DNA from: a virus
Length of the DNA: 44,832 bases
IMG/VR virus record: IMGVR_UViG_3300030110_005324
Span: 1 to 44,832 of that record
Reading direction: 5' to 3' (one strand)
The translations under genes were made by a program, and so were the position numbers. Each line of letters opens with the position of its first letter. Position 1 is the stretch's first letter. The notes beneath the pieces were generated by a model, which was given only the letters and a program-made list of their open reading frames with translations, had not been told where the DNA came from and did not search any database. Shown piece by piece: positions 36,080 to 44,832 of this stretch.

Positions 36080-37546
36080 TTATTCCTCTACTCTAAATTT
36101 GAATATATCAGGGTATTCATTCCAGCTTTGTGCAGCATCATCATAAAAAGCAAATTTAATTCCGTAAGCATAACCTGCCTGTAACATATCTATGTCAAGA
36201 TCAAAATAGCTTCCGCTAACATCAAAAGATAATTCTGTATGCTTATCACTTCCGGTGCCAAACGGGATAACATCTAAATTATCTACAAGCCTTACAACTT
36301 TAAACGACCCACTTTCAACGATAAGATTTTCCGGTACTTCACTTGCCTTTACATAAATAGTTGGCTGCCAATCTTTGTTTCGAGAGTAAAGCCTAAACTG
36401 TGCTGTCTCGTTACGATAATAGCGGTCTCTTAGATTGGTAATGTTAATAACATACTTTGAGTAAGGATTATAAGCAAGTGACTCAAGTTTTTTTGGATTA
36501 AATGACGATGTGACAAATTGTGTTGTTCCGCTGTGCCATACATCAAATGCTGTTGTAAGTGGAGTGGCGGCGGCGGTTAAAGCAAAAGACGCTGAATAGA
36601 TTCCTGTACTAACGTGTCCACCCGTCACAACATAAGGATTGTCTGTGATGACGTGAGTTCCATCTACAACTTTAACAATTCGACTTCCGGTTGGCTCAGA
36701 GTTATCTGCGGAGCCAGAATAAATACTAACATGAATCGAACCAGTGCCGACTGCTGGGATATCTCTTAACCTCCCTCGAACCACATTGTACAGATAAATT
36801 GTATTTAAGTTGTCTTCGGACGTTGCAAGAGAACTGCTAAAAAAGAAACTTCCTCTGTCATCGCGAGTTGATGAATTCCAGCGAGCTTCGATTACAGGTC
36901 TACTAAAAAAGAATTCAGATTCACGAGCAAAAAACTTCTTTGTATAAGATGATGAAAACGCTGTTTCATTTTCCATACGGACACCAAAACCATAATTGGT
37001 TCTGCTACCAGCGATCCACCTTTCCACAGCGTCACTAACATCAAGTTCAATGTCTTCTGTGCCATCTACAAAGGATGCGGTAAAACGAGGCTCTGCTTCG
37101 TAATCACCACCGGCTGTGCTCCAAGATGTGACACCGGCAGAATTACTCGAAGCGGCGGTCCAGTTAGAACTGCCACTGTCAGAGTATCCTTCCATATCTA
37201 AACCAGTGCCTTCATTCCAAGCTCGGGACACCGTGCTTACAATCATATCATAGCTTCTTGGTAAAGTAAATGGATGTTTTGCGTTAAACAAGCGGAGATA
37301 AAAGCTAACACTACCGCTGCCTGGAAGAACACCATTAGTTCTGTCAGTGGTAATTTCTGAAATTGGAAATTGCACAAGTATACGAGATAATTCAGAAGAT
37401 CCTGAATCTTGTTGTCCGTAAATTCTGAACACTTCCATAGAATCAGATAAACCCATATTGGAGCCTGTGGCACGAGTTTTCAAATTTGACTTATACGCAT
37501 TTGTAATTGTGTTGTCTGCGTCTGCTGTATATCTTTTAATACCCAT
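36080..37546 (-). CDS. DNRLRE-like beta-sandwich virion protein
   Basis: A 488-aa protein. The N-terminal 230 residues read like a DNRLRE-type (carbohydrate-binding-like) beta-sandwich: MGIKRYTADADNTITNAYKSNL, RILVQFPISEI, SFYLRLFNAKHPFTLPRSYDMIVSTVSRAWNEGTG, ELDVSDAVERWIAG and NYGFGVRMENE. The C-terminal half contains further beta-domains with YSKYVINITNLRDRYYRNETAQFRLYSR and ends in FKFRVEE. DNRLRE domains occur in secreted and surface proteins that bind polymers, so a tail surface or adhesion role is inferred. It starts as TAATG overlapping gp6 and is followed one base later by the giant LamG protein, so the three are probably made together. Confidence 0.82.
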   Translation of the reverse strand: MGIKRYTADADNTITNAYKSNLKTRATGSNMGLSDSMEVFRIYGQQDSGSSELSRILVQFPISEITTDRTNGVLPGSGSVSFYLRLFNAKHPFTLPRSYDMIVSTVSRAWNEGTGLDMEGYSDSGSSNWTAASSNSAGVTSWSTAGGDYEAEPRFTASFVDGTEDIELDVSDAVERWIAGSRTNYGFGVRMENETAFSSSYTKKFFARESEFFFSRPVIEARWNSSTRDDRGSFFFSSSLATSEDNLNTIYLYNVVRGRLRDIPAVGTGSIHVSIYSGSADNSEPTGSRIVKVVDGTHVITDNPYVVTGGHVSTGIYSASFALTAAATPLTTAFDVWHSGTTQFVTSSFNPKKLESLAYNPYSKYVINITNLRDRYYRNETAQFRLYSRNKDWQPTIYVKASEVPENLIVESGSFKVVRLVDNLDVIPFGTGSDKHTELSFDVSGSYFDLDIDMLQAGYAYGIKFAFYDDAAQSWNEYPDIFKFRVEE

Positions 37547-39348
37547 TATGTAAGTGTTCCCTTAATATCTCTCTGAGGAAACTTGACCTCGAAAACGACA
37601 TTTTTTGGTGCAATAACCAGTCTACCGTCTGGGGTTGTACTATTCTTAACATTAAATTTAGTTGTTGCATAACCTGGACCAGTTTGTTGTAGCACTTGTA
37701 CAAATGTGGCGTCAACTACACCCCGTGTGCGATTAATTAAAGAATAAAGATCAGTTATACTAAAAGACTCCCCGATGTCAAGTTTTTCATTAAAATAATC
37801 GTTCATTCTTCCCTGAATTCTGCTAAATATAACACTTTTATTTTCATCATTGTTGACAATCGCAGCAAATCTAATTCCCAAATTAACCACTTTAGCATCC
37901 AAAATATCAATTGAGTCATTTATCATTCTTTTAGTGTTGAGCCAAGTTTTTATATTTTCCTTTAGAATAGTGTTTGTTGTTTCAAAAGTGCCTGCATTAT
38001 TTTGATTTATAACATAAATGTTAATGTTTCTTAAATTAGAATCAACATCTTGAATCACGGCACAGCGCTTAATACCACCAAACTTAGCTGGCATAGACAA
38101 CACAAGCGTCTTGAAGTCTTCGGCAGTAACAGCACGATTTTGTGCGCTGTGTGCGCCAGAAATTAATTCTCTCAACTCTCTGGATGTTGGAGCGGACACA
38201 TCTCCTTGAATTGGCGATGGGTTGGAAACTTCTAAAGATCCACGAACTGTTGCTGCTGTGGTAGAAATGAGTGTATCTGGGCTGGCAAATTGGAACTCTG
38301 CACTTGAAATCGAGTTAACACTGCCTGCTGTGGCATTAGAGTTTTGCTTTGTATTGGCTCGGTATGTAACTGTCAGAGTTGTGTTTGAGGGTCCAACTCC
38401 AAATTTATCACCCTTGATAAGAATGGTTGGGTCCATTGCTTTATCAGTAACATACGTTTTTGAATGTAGGTCCAACACTAAGTCTCTTGCCTCTGCTAAA
38501 CTTGGTGTATTAAGCTGTGAATCCGATCCATAACCAAATGTGATCTCAGTTGTACCGCCAAGACGCCTTCTAACAAATCTTCTTGGTACGATAAAAGGCT
38601 TTATAATTGTGGGCGCTTGCACGTTTGTAGTTGCGTCAGAGTTGTTAATTGGGATGTAAATTGTGTTTTGTGACAAGTGATCGACTTCGTAATATTGTCT
38701 GCCCTCGGAATCAAAAACGGAAATAATTTCTGTAACATTTCCATCAAAAATTGTTAGTGTAGTGAATCTTGAAAAATTACCAATTTCAAAAGTTTTTTGT
38801 CTTAATTCGCCAGAGACAACTTGTCCTATTGTTTTAATTGCAAACTGAACAGGTATACCTGTTGATGCATTTGTGGTAGCAACCACAACCTCGTTTGTTG
38901 CATCAGCAAAATCAACATCTTCCAACAGAGTAAACAGAGAACCATTTGTAGATGAAAATGTTGTTCCCGCCCTGACTTTTGGCGCATACGATAAATCTGG
39001 TCCAGTATTGTTTGAGTTGGCAGGTATTTTTATGTATAAATCAACTTGACCATAAGTGGCACGAATATTATCATATTTAAACCCAACAGCATCACCGTGT
39101 TTTATAATATTGTCATATTCAATAGCTGTCGATAAAAAACTTTCATTAGCTTGGTAATCAACATAAAATGATAAAAGATCACCAACATATGAAACGGCGT
39201 CAATCATTAGGGCACCGAAACCTGCATCAGAAAAGTCTTTAAAAGTCTCTGGATAGTATCTTCTAGCATGTTCAAGAAGTTGACTCTTAATCGAGGTAAA
39301 ATCTCTGCTAAGATAGTTTATTTTGACATTTTGTCTTTTATCTGCCAC
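37546..39348 (-). CDS. 6: Baseplate wedge protein, T4 gp6-like
   Basis: A 600-aa baseplate wedge subunit. The N-terminus has the signature NYLSRDFTSIKSQLLEHARRYYPETFKDFSDAGFGALMIDAVSYVGDLLSFYVDYQANESFLSTA (about 10-75), which is the start of gp6/baseplate J-type proteins. A middle part (about 395-460) reads RELRELISGAHSAQNRAVTAEDFKTLVLSMP, the conserved helix-turn segment after which J-type proteins bind neighbouring wedges. The length is close to that of T4 gp6 (660 aa). In T4, gp6 dimers form the ring that triggers sheath contraction. It starts at a GTG (39348) with AGGAG ten bases upstream and follows gp25 by 36 bases. Confidence 0.92.
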   Translation of the reverse strand: MADKRQNVKINYLSRDFTSIKSQLLEHARRYYPETFKDFSDAGFGALMIDAVSYVGDLLSFYVDYQANESFLSTAIEYDNIIKHGDAVGFKYDNIRATYGQVDLYIKIPANSNNTGPDLSYAPKVRAGTTFSSTNGSLFTLLEDVDFADATNEVVVATTNASTGIPVQFAIKTIGQVVSGELRQKTFEIGNFSRFTTLTIFDGNVTEIISVFDSEGRQYYEVDHLSQNTIYIPINNSDATTNVQAPTIIKPFIVPRRFVRRRLGGTTEITFGYGSDSQLNTPSLAEARDLVLDLHSKTYVTDKAMDPTILIKGDKFGVGPSNTTLTVTYRANTKQNSNATAGSVNSISSAEFQFASPDTLISTTAATVRGSLEVSNPSPIQGDVSAPTSRELRELISGAHSAQNRAVTAEDFKTLVLSMPAKFGGIKRCAVIQDVDSNLRNINIYVINQNNAGTFETTNTILKENIKTWLNTKRMINDSIDILDAKVVNLGIRFAAIVNNDENKSVIFSRIQGRMNDYFNEKLDIGESFSITDLYSLINRTRGVVDATFVQVLQQTGPGYATTKFNVKNSTTPDGRLVIAPKNVVFEVKFPQRDIKGTLT

Positions 39349-39384
39349 TTATAGATGTCTCCTGTGATATAATTATCTAAATAA

Positions 39385-39786
39385 CTAAATTTCCAATATT
39401 AAAGTATCGGAAATAAAAGCTTTTGGAATCGAGAAGTCAATTATCACGCCCACAAAGTTTGATTCGTTGGATGGATCAATCTCAATAAAGCCAAAATCGT
39501 TTCGGTCTTGAGCAAAATTAATTGAGTTAATTGAAATGTATGGTGCATAAATTGTTACTTGCTCTTTAATTTTTCTTCTAATCGTCTCAAACGTTGATTG
39601 AGTCGCATTTTCAAAAAGATAATTTCTAATACCAACTCCAAAACCAGGAATCATCACCCGCTCGCCAGGAGCAGTTAACACAATCATTTTTAAATTTTGT
39701 CTTGCTACTTCTTTAAAATTTTTAGTAGTAGCGTATCCATCAACTTCATCTATGGATAGTGGTAGTTTTGGTGATAGTCCAGGCAC
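39385..39786 (-). CDS. 25: Baseplate wedge protein, T4 gp25-like (GPW/gp25 family)
   Basis: A 133-aa protein that matches GPW/gp25 in length (132 aa in T4) and motifs: DGYATTKNFKEVARQNLKMIVLTAPGERVMIPGFGVGIRNYLFENATQ, with the conserved ERVM-P-FG-GI-YLFE core at about residues 42-60. gp25 sits in the wedge next to gp6 and initiates sheath polymerisation. The start is a GTG at 39786 with AAAGGAG ten bases upstream. It is followed by gp6, the same neighbour order seen in other contractile-tail phages. Confidence 0.95.
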   Translation of the reverse strand: MPGLSPKLPLSIDEVDGYATTKNFKEVARQNLKMIVLTAPGERVMIPGFGVGIRNYLFENATQSTFETIRRKIKEQVTIYAPYISINSINFAQDRNDFGFIEIDPSNESNFVGVIIDFSIPKAFISDTLILEI

Positions 39787-39813
39787 TCAATATTACTCCT
39801 TTTATAAATAGTA

Positions 39814-42800
39814 TCAAGGTTGAGCTTTTTGTATAAACGGGTCTTGATATTCTATTTTTCCTCCACCATAAATAGCAGAAGCAAGTAATTGTAATATTGT
39901 AAGTTTTGTTTTTGCCATAAAATCAAGAAAATCTTTACCGATATAGTCAACAAAACCATCAGGGGCAAAGGTCGCAGGGTCTGATAATGCGGAGTGTTGA
40001 TAAAGTGCAAGGCAGGCTATAAATGTTTTAATGGGGGAGATATCATTAAATACTTTATTATAAATCTCAGTCTCAAACATGAGTTCTGCCAAACTCCTAT
40101 AAACCTCATCTTCGTCATCGGCACGCTCTTTTCGCTCGCACTGAACAGATAAAAGTGTAGTTGGAACTAAATTTGTACCGCTAACATTATAGTCAACACC
40201 CCTGTCTGTAACAGCGCCTTCCGATTCTTCAGTGGTAACGTAAAGTAAATCGTAACTATAAATATAGTTTCCGTTTTCGTCTTGTTCTACTTTTTTATAA
40301 AATGCATAACTGATATCCTCATATTGCATAATTGTGTCAGTTCCGAAATCACCAAGAGACTCATACTCGCCAAAAATTACTTTTGTCAAAAACTCATTCC
40401 AACTATTAGAATTTTGGTTTAAGTTTAAACCAAGTGTAATCGGCTCTTTTAAAATTTTTGCTTCATCTAAAATTAATTGCCTTACAGCATCTTTTCCTGT
40501 AGATGGAATTTCAGTGCTTTCCCCAGATAGATTCAGAATTTCATAATATTTTAATGTAGAATCTCTAATTTCTTGCATCAAAGAGGTCTCAAGTGTGTCA
40601 AAGGATTCTTGATATTTTGATATTTCTTTTTTCAAAAGACTATAAACAGAGTTAACAAAAATCTCATCCTCCATAAATGCAAGGTCGAATCCATTAAATA
40701 CTTGAATACTAACAACAGCTTGTTCAATAATAAAAGCTCTTGCCAAAAGACGAAGGCTGCTGTTTAATCCATTCCTTCTTATTTCACTTAAAGAATCACA
40801 ATATTCACCAGTTAGTGAACCATTGAGTATAAATGTTAATGATTTACTTGCCCCATCTTTAAGACCTTCAATATCAAAAATGTCATTATTTGGATATGAT
40901 AAGTCCAGTAAATTAAAGCTAGAAGCGTATTCATCTGAATTTGCATCGTATGTTGCTGTTGAATATTTGTCTCCACCGATATATTTAACAAAGCGATTAA
41001 TTATACTTTCATTTATAACATTTCCGTCAATGAGATCTAAAGTATTTTGTAACTCTGCTTGCGCGGCAGGTGATACTATCTGAGCGTTGAAATCAACTTC
41101 GCTTAAAGCAACAACACCAAGACCAGACTTAAAAGATCGTGTTTTGAGTTCGCCTGTAGTGCTTTTGTTTCCCAAATTTGATGTTGAAATTGTGTAAACA
41201 TCAGATTTATATGTTACTTGTTTGCCCCCAGTCGATGGACTCAAAGAAAGTCTTATAATGTCATCCGAAAATCCCGCTGGGCGTGCATCTATCTGTTGCG
41301 CTGGTTCTAATGCGTACAAGTTAACAATTGCCATGCCGTTACTCTCGTCAACAATAACTTCATAAACTTTATTACTATCAAATGGATCTGGAATTTCTTT
41401 AGTTGCCGCACTCAGCGTGGGGCTTCCAGTATCGTAGTCTTCAACATGAGGCACAACATTGCTATAATACCAGTCTTCCCAGTCATCGTTGAGATTAAAA
41501 GCCTCGCTCATCTTTGAGAAAAGAAGAGATGCGTCTGGTTGATCAAGACCACTATTATCTTGATTAAAATTTTTGCCAAAATCATATTCGGTAGTGCCAG
41601 CCAATGTTTTTGTGGGTATAGTTGTGGTGTTTGTAAAGCTCGGAGTGTAGCCAAATAAATAATTATTTTCGCTAGCGTCTAAAGAAAAGTTTGTATAAAG
41701 TGTATTAGGGTAATTAACAAGATAGGAAGAAGCAACAGTTCTGTTCCAAAATTCTACATATGAACCCGTGCCGATAGGGGGAGCAAAGTCTGCTGAAAAT
41801 CTTTGAGCAACTGGATTGATAATTGTAACAGCAGTTGTCTCTGAAACTTGTTTGACAACAGGAGGTATATTTTTTATGAGACCAGCTATGCCAAATAGGT
41901 CTGGAAACTCTGGCATTAAATTGCCGTTATTATATTTGTCTAATAAATCGGTTACTTTTAAAATTTTCTCCTGGGCTTGTTGGCGGGCGTCATTAATAAT
42001 TTTTTCTATTTCGGCATCAGGTATTAGTGGGTCTTGTTGTTTTAATATTTGTTCACGGGCAAAATTTCCAGCCTCACCAACAGTCAGGCGAGTGACATTT
42101 GATGGTGAAGTTGTAATAAGAATTGGCTGCATTAAAGTTTTTGGACTTAGCATTCTTCCGAGTGCTTCCATTATATCGGCAACATCCTCCCTGTTTTTAA
42201 ATACAATATTTTGACTAGCGTTTCTTGTTAATATTTTTGTGGCTAAATTAAGAATCTTATTTAGATCTGGACCTGCTCCGGCTAATAAAACAGTGAACTC
42301 GCTTGGTTTTAAAATGCCAGATAGTTCGTCTACACCTTTTAAAATCTCATTTGTTACGACAATTAAATCAGTTTGTTTCAAATATTTTTGTTGAACTACG
42401 CCTGAGTTAGTCACATAAATCGGTAAACTTCCAAATTCTGGAGTTGACAATAATTCAAATTCCGCTGCCTCTAATCGGGAGGGAGAATTTGTTTTTGATA
42501 ATATATTACTTAAAATACCAGAAAATCCTTTTCCGCCATTTACAGCCATTAATGCAGCGAAAGTTTCAGGATTATCGAGATCGGGCACATTAATTCCAAC
42601 TGATTCTGACAACCATTGTCTAAATTGAGGATCTGGACCTGTTATAATTTGACACTCATTAGAATATATGTTCTCAAGATAGTTTCTAAAGGTATCAATG
42701 ATTTCTCTAACTGTTGTTTGTATTAATAGGTTTGCCAAGTTATTTCTTAACTCAGCCATTGCTGTTTCCATATAATCTTTAGTATTTGGAAAAAGTGGAG

Positions 42801-44304
42801 GAAACTTAAAATCTTGTGGAACTAAGCCACCTGCCCTGATATCATAGGAACCAAATCCCTTTTTAATGTTTAATTTATCAATCCTACAGTCTTCTATTTC
42901 GAGTAGACTTTGTAACTCAGGTTTTTCAAATGCCTCTAAACCAAACTCGTTTATAAAACATCGTAACATTGGTCCCAGTGTTTGATGTGACATAAGCCCA
43001 ATATCAAACTTGTTCAGAGTGTCAAAACTTAAATTTAGTTTACTAAACAAAGACTTGCCTTTTTCTTTGTTGTCTAAACTTTGTTGAGCGCTGGGTGCAT
43101 CATTGTTTTCTGGCTCTGGAATTGTTGGACCTACAGTTTCATAGACCATTGGTGTTAATTGGTCTAGTGAGGCTTGCAGTGCAGAAGGTGATGTTTCTTC
43201 TGCGCCGACGTAATCAGTCTCCGCTTTTGCTGCCTGGGCACGATCAATTTTTATAATTGGTTGATTTAGCCTTAATGTCTCTATTGATAGTTCTTCATCG
43301 GTTTTACCTACTTGATTTCGCTGGCTTGTGGGCTCTCCAGCGGCGGGGGAGGAAGTTTGGGTATCTTCTTCCTCCTCGCTAATAGCGGGAGTTGGCGGTA
43401 CTGGGTCTGTGCTATAATTTCCGTTTTTATCATAAAGCTTAACTCCGTCTACAAACCTTTCTTTACTTTCAACGACTGGAATTGGTAAAGTATGTTTTTT
43501 TAAAAAAGCAATCCAATTAAATTCATCACACATTCTGTATGTTAAATCATTTATCATTTCATCTAAACGAGTTAAATAATATGATGTGGTTACATGAGAA
43601 AATACTGATTGTTCTAAAAGACAATTATAGCCAATTGTATATTGATTATTATCGACCAAAACATATCGGAGTTTATAGTCCAAATCAAAACCCAGTGTTA
43701 AAGTTTTTGATTCTTGTTCCGGTATAGAACAATCAGGATTAGGAATAACAAGTCCTTGTATGTCATTGATACTAAAATAATTTTCTAACAATGTTTTTGC
43801 TTGAAGTAATCTTGAAATTTCATTTTGAATATAAATGTTTGATATAAAAACATCAGAACGCACAAGATCAGCTAATAATGTTGTCATTCCTGACGCGACA
43901 AGATTTATTTTTGTTGCAATTTGATCTAAAGGATAACTAACCACCAATTTTTCATCTGGTATATCAAGATTACAAGTTGAAGGATCATCATCAACCAAGT
44001 CAAAATCTTCTTTTGGAACCGAGATTAAGACTTTCATAGGAACAAGATTGTCCTCTGATAAGGTTACAAATTTGTTTTCAAAACTTGAAACCTTAAACAA
44101 TCCATCGACAACATCTAACTCGGAAAGATTTTTGCCATAAAAATCTAATAGCTTTACTACACCATCTAATTGGGCTTCTGCATATGTTGCCTCTGGGTTT
44201 TCCCCAGGAGTTGTATATTTACTATCAACAACAATATAGTATTTTTCACCCTCTAAAAAAGGTGAACAAGCATCGAGGTATTTCCATTTTTCAATATCTG
44301 GCAT
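39814..44304 (-). CDS. Very large virion-type protein of unknown function
   Basis: A 1496-aa soluble protein. I recognise no domain. A Pro/Glu/Ser-rich disordered linker lies at about residues 290-345 (TDPVPPTPAISEEEEDTQ, then SSPAAGEPTS), separating a 290-residue N-terminal domain from a long C-terminal region. Helical blocks with LRNNLANLLIQTTVREIIDTFRNYLENIY are seen around 535-570, and Asn/Ser-rich beta stretches later. The start overlaps the preceding stop as TAATG with AAGG before it. It lies directly upstream of gp25 and gp6, so a baseplate hub or tail-associated role is the likeliest, by position. There is no internal stop or frameshift. Confidence 0.82.
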   Translation of the reverse strand: MPDIEKWKYLDACSPFLEGEKYYIVVDSKYTTPGENPEATYAEAQLDGVVKLLDFYGKNLSELDVVDGLFKVSSFENKFVTLSEDNLVPMKVLISVPKEDFDLVDDDPSTCNLDIPDEKLVVSYPLDQIATKINLVASGMTTLLADLVRSDVFISNIYIQNEISRLLQAKTLLENYFSINDIQGLVIPNPDCSIPEQESKTLTLGFDLDYKLRYVLVDNNQYTIGYNCLLEQSVFSHVTTSYYLTRLDEMINDLTYRMCDEFNWIAFLKKHTLPIPVVESKERFVDGVKLYDKNGNYSTDPVPPTPAISEEEEDTQTSSPAAGEPTSQRNQVGKTDEELSIETLRLNQPIIKIDRAQAAKAETDYVGAEETSPSALQASLDQLTPMVYETVGPTIPEPENNDAPSAQQSLDNKEKGKSLFSKLNLSFDTLNKFDIGLMSHQTLGPMLRCFINEFGLEAFEKPELQSLLEIEDCRIDKLNIKKGFGSYDIRAGGLVPQDFKFPPLFPNTKDYMETAMAELRNNLANLLIQTTVREIIDTFRNYLENIYSNECQIITGPDPQFRQWLSESVGINVPDLDNPETFAALMAVNGGKGFSGILSNILSKTNSPSRLEAAEFELLSTPEFGSLPIYVTNSGVVQQKYLKQTDLIVVTNEILKGVDELSGILKPSEFTVLLAGAGPDLNKILNLATKILTRNASQNIVFKNREDVADIMEALGRMLSPKTLMQPILITTSPSNVTRLTVGEAGNFAREQILKQQDPLIPDAEIEKIINDARQQAQEKILKVTDLLDKYNNGNLMPEFPDLFGIAGLIKNIPPVVKQVSETTAVTIINPVAQRFSADFAPPIGTGSYVEFWNRTVASSYLVNYPNTLYTNFSLDASENNYLFGYTPSFTNTTTIPTKTLAGTTEYDFGKNFNQDNSGLDQPDASLLFSKMSEAFNLNDDWEDWYYSNVVPHVEDYDTGSPTLSAATKEIPDPFDSNKVYEVIVDESNGMAIVNLYALEPAQQIDARPAGFSDDIIRLSLSPSTGGKQVTYKSDVYTISTSNLGNKSTTGELKTRSFKSGLGVVALSEVDFNAQIVSPAAQAELQNTLDLIDGNVINESIINRFVKYIGGDKYSTATYDANSDEYASSFNLLDLSYPNNDIFDIEGLKDGASKSLTFILNGSLTGEYCDSLSEIRRNGLNSSLRLLARAFIIEQAVVSIQVFNGFDLAFMEDEIFVNSVYSLLKKEISKYQESFDTLETSLMQEIRDSTLKYYEILNLSGESTEIPSTGKDAVRQLILDEAKILKEPITLGLNLNQNSNSWNEFLTKVIFGEYESLGDFGTDTIMQYEDISYAFYKKVEQDENGNYIYSYDLLYVTTEESEGAVTDRGVDYNVSGTNLVPTTLLSVQCERKERADDEDEVYRSLAELMFETEIYNKVFNDISPIKTFIACLALYQHSALSDPATFAPDGFVDYIGKDFLDFMAKTKLTILQLLASAIYGGGKIEYQDPFIQKAQP

Positions 44305-44801
44305 TAATTGACCTTATTATATGAACTGTTGATACCAGCGGAGCCAACACCAGAAAAATATTTAAACTCTTGAAGCTCCATATTCGTTCTGTATTTTAAA
44401 TTTTCTACAATTGCCTCCATTGTGTTTAAAGCACTCTGGATGCCTTCGGGTATTAATGAAAGTGAAGCAAAGGTACTGACAGGACCAACTGGACAGGTTC
44501 CCTCATGTGTATGCTGCATTACTTCTAAGTTAAATGAATTTTGATCTTTGATGTGATTAAGTAATTGTGTGCTGACTTCTTTTATTCTTTCATCTATTTC
44601 TCGTAGCGCTGCAACTAAGTTATTACCTTTAACCATTGGTTGTAATGAAGCTGGGTTGTTATTCGCGACTAATTGAATGCCTCCATATCCAGTAGTGCCT
44701 CCTCTTGAGTTTGAAGATTCGGTTCTGGTAACAAGCATAATACTATCTCGCCCAATTACTCTAACAGCATCAGCTTTAACTGCAATTGCAGATTTTGCCA
44801 T
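44304..44801 (-). CDS. Small virion-type protein at the window edge, possibly 5'-truncated
   Basis: A 165-aa reading from the ATG at 44801. It opens AIAVKADAVRVIGRDSIMLVTR, which reads like the end of a beta-helical or OB-fold hub-type domain, then a helical block (NLVAALREIDERIKEVSTQLLNHIKDQNSF), HTHEGTCPVGP and another helix. Upstream codons stay open in the same frame up to the window edge (residues DRNFNTPGNS precede the Met), and the ribosome binding site before the ATG is weak, so the true start may lie outside the window and the protein may be longer. The stop overlaps the 1496-aa gene start as TAATG. A baseplate-associated role is inferred from position. Confidence 0.65.
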   Translation of the reverse strand: MAKSAIAVKADAVRVIGRDSIMLVTRTESSNSRGGTTGYGGIQLVANNNPASLQPMVKGNNLVAALREIDERIKEVSTQLLNHIKDQNSFNLEVMQHTHEGTCPVGPVSTFASLSLIPEGIQSALNTMEAIVENLKYRTNMELQEFKYFSGVGSAGINSSYNKVN

Positions 44802-44832
44802 AGAATTGCCTGGTGTGTTAAAGTTTCTATCA

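Noticed and set aside
39803-39810. TATAAATA, the T4 late promoter core
   Set aside because: It reads as TATAAATA on the plus strand only, opposite to all genes here, so it would not drive them.
1-44832. tRNA genes, insertion sequences, integrase or attachment sites
   Set aside because: There is no room between genes for tRNAs and no cloverleaf, transposase or recombinase motif was seen by eye. A tRNA scan of the full genome would be decisive.

Overview
The window is a near-gapless block of genes, all on the minus strand, from a large lytic tailed phage with a contractile (T4-type) tail. The identifying genes are a gp25-like and a gp6-like baseplate wedge protein, a gp17-like large terminase, a gp20-like portal and a gp21-like prohead protease. 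The sequence is AT-rich. Most junctions are ATGA or TAATG overlaps or gaps under 40 bases, and most starts carry an AGGAG-type ribosome binding site. No tRNA, CRISPR array, insertion sequence, integrase or intergenic stretch over 300 bases was seen; the longest gap is about 90 bases. The host cannot be named. A Gram-negative host is suggested by spanin-like envelope proteins, which is inference.

Layout in the direction of transcription, right to left. (1) About 44.8 to 16.0 kb holds virion genes: a 165-aa protein at the edge, a 1496-aa protein, gp25, gp6, a 488-aa DNRLRE-like protein, a giant 3289-aa protein with LamG-like domains, four unrecognised virion-type proteins (369, 944, 985 and 307 aa), and two tandem paralogues (357 and 394 aa). 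(2) About 16.0 to 11.3 kb holds DNA metabolism: a RuvC-like resolvase, a zinc-finger/TOPRIM primase, and one 1053-aa polypeptide joining an Mre11/SbcD nuclease to a Rad50/SbcC ATPase (T4 gp47 and gp46 in one chain). A near-consensus sigma70-type promoter lies at the resolvase/primase junction. (3) About 11.3 to 9.2 kb holds a J-domain protein, three small membrane or secreted proteins that look like a holin/spanin set, and a zinc-ribbon protein. (4) About 9.2 to 1.7 kb holds packaging and head genes: a conserved 169-aa protein, TerL, portal, two head-region proteins, a DUF1360-like membrane protein, prohead protease, a 137-aa protein, a ribosomal protein bS21 homologue and a 149-aa beta-rich protein. 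(5) From 1647 to the left edge runs a Ser/Gly-rich repetitive fibre-like gene that is cut by the window end.

The genes read as one long, mostly late cistron series for building the baseplate, filling the head and lysing the cell, with a recombination/replication cassette in the middle that may have its own promoter. The major capsid protein, tail sheath, tail tube, endolysin and DNA polymerase are not in the window. The features most worth following up are the Mre11-Rad50 fusion, phage bS21 in the head operon, the internal promoter whose predicted start falls on the primase ATG, the giant LamG protein, and the 20-codon ORF plus hairpin ahead of the prohead protease.
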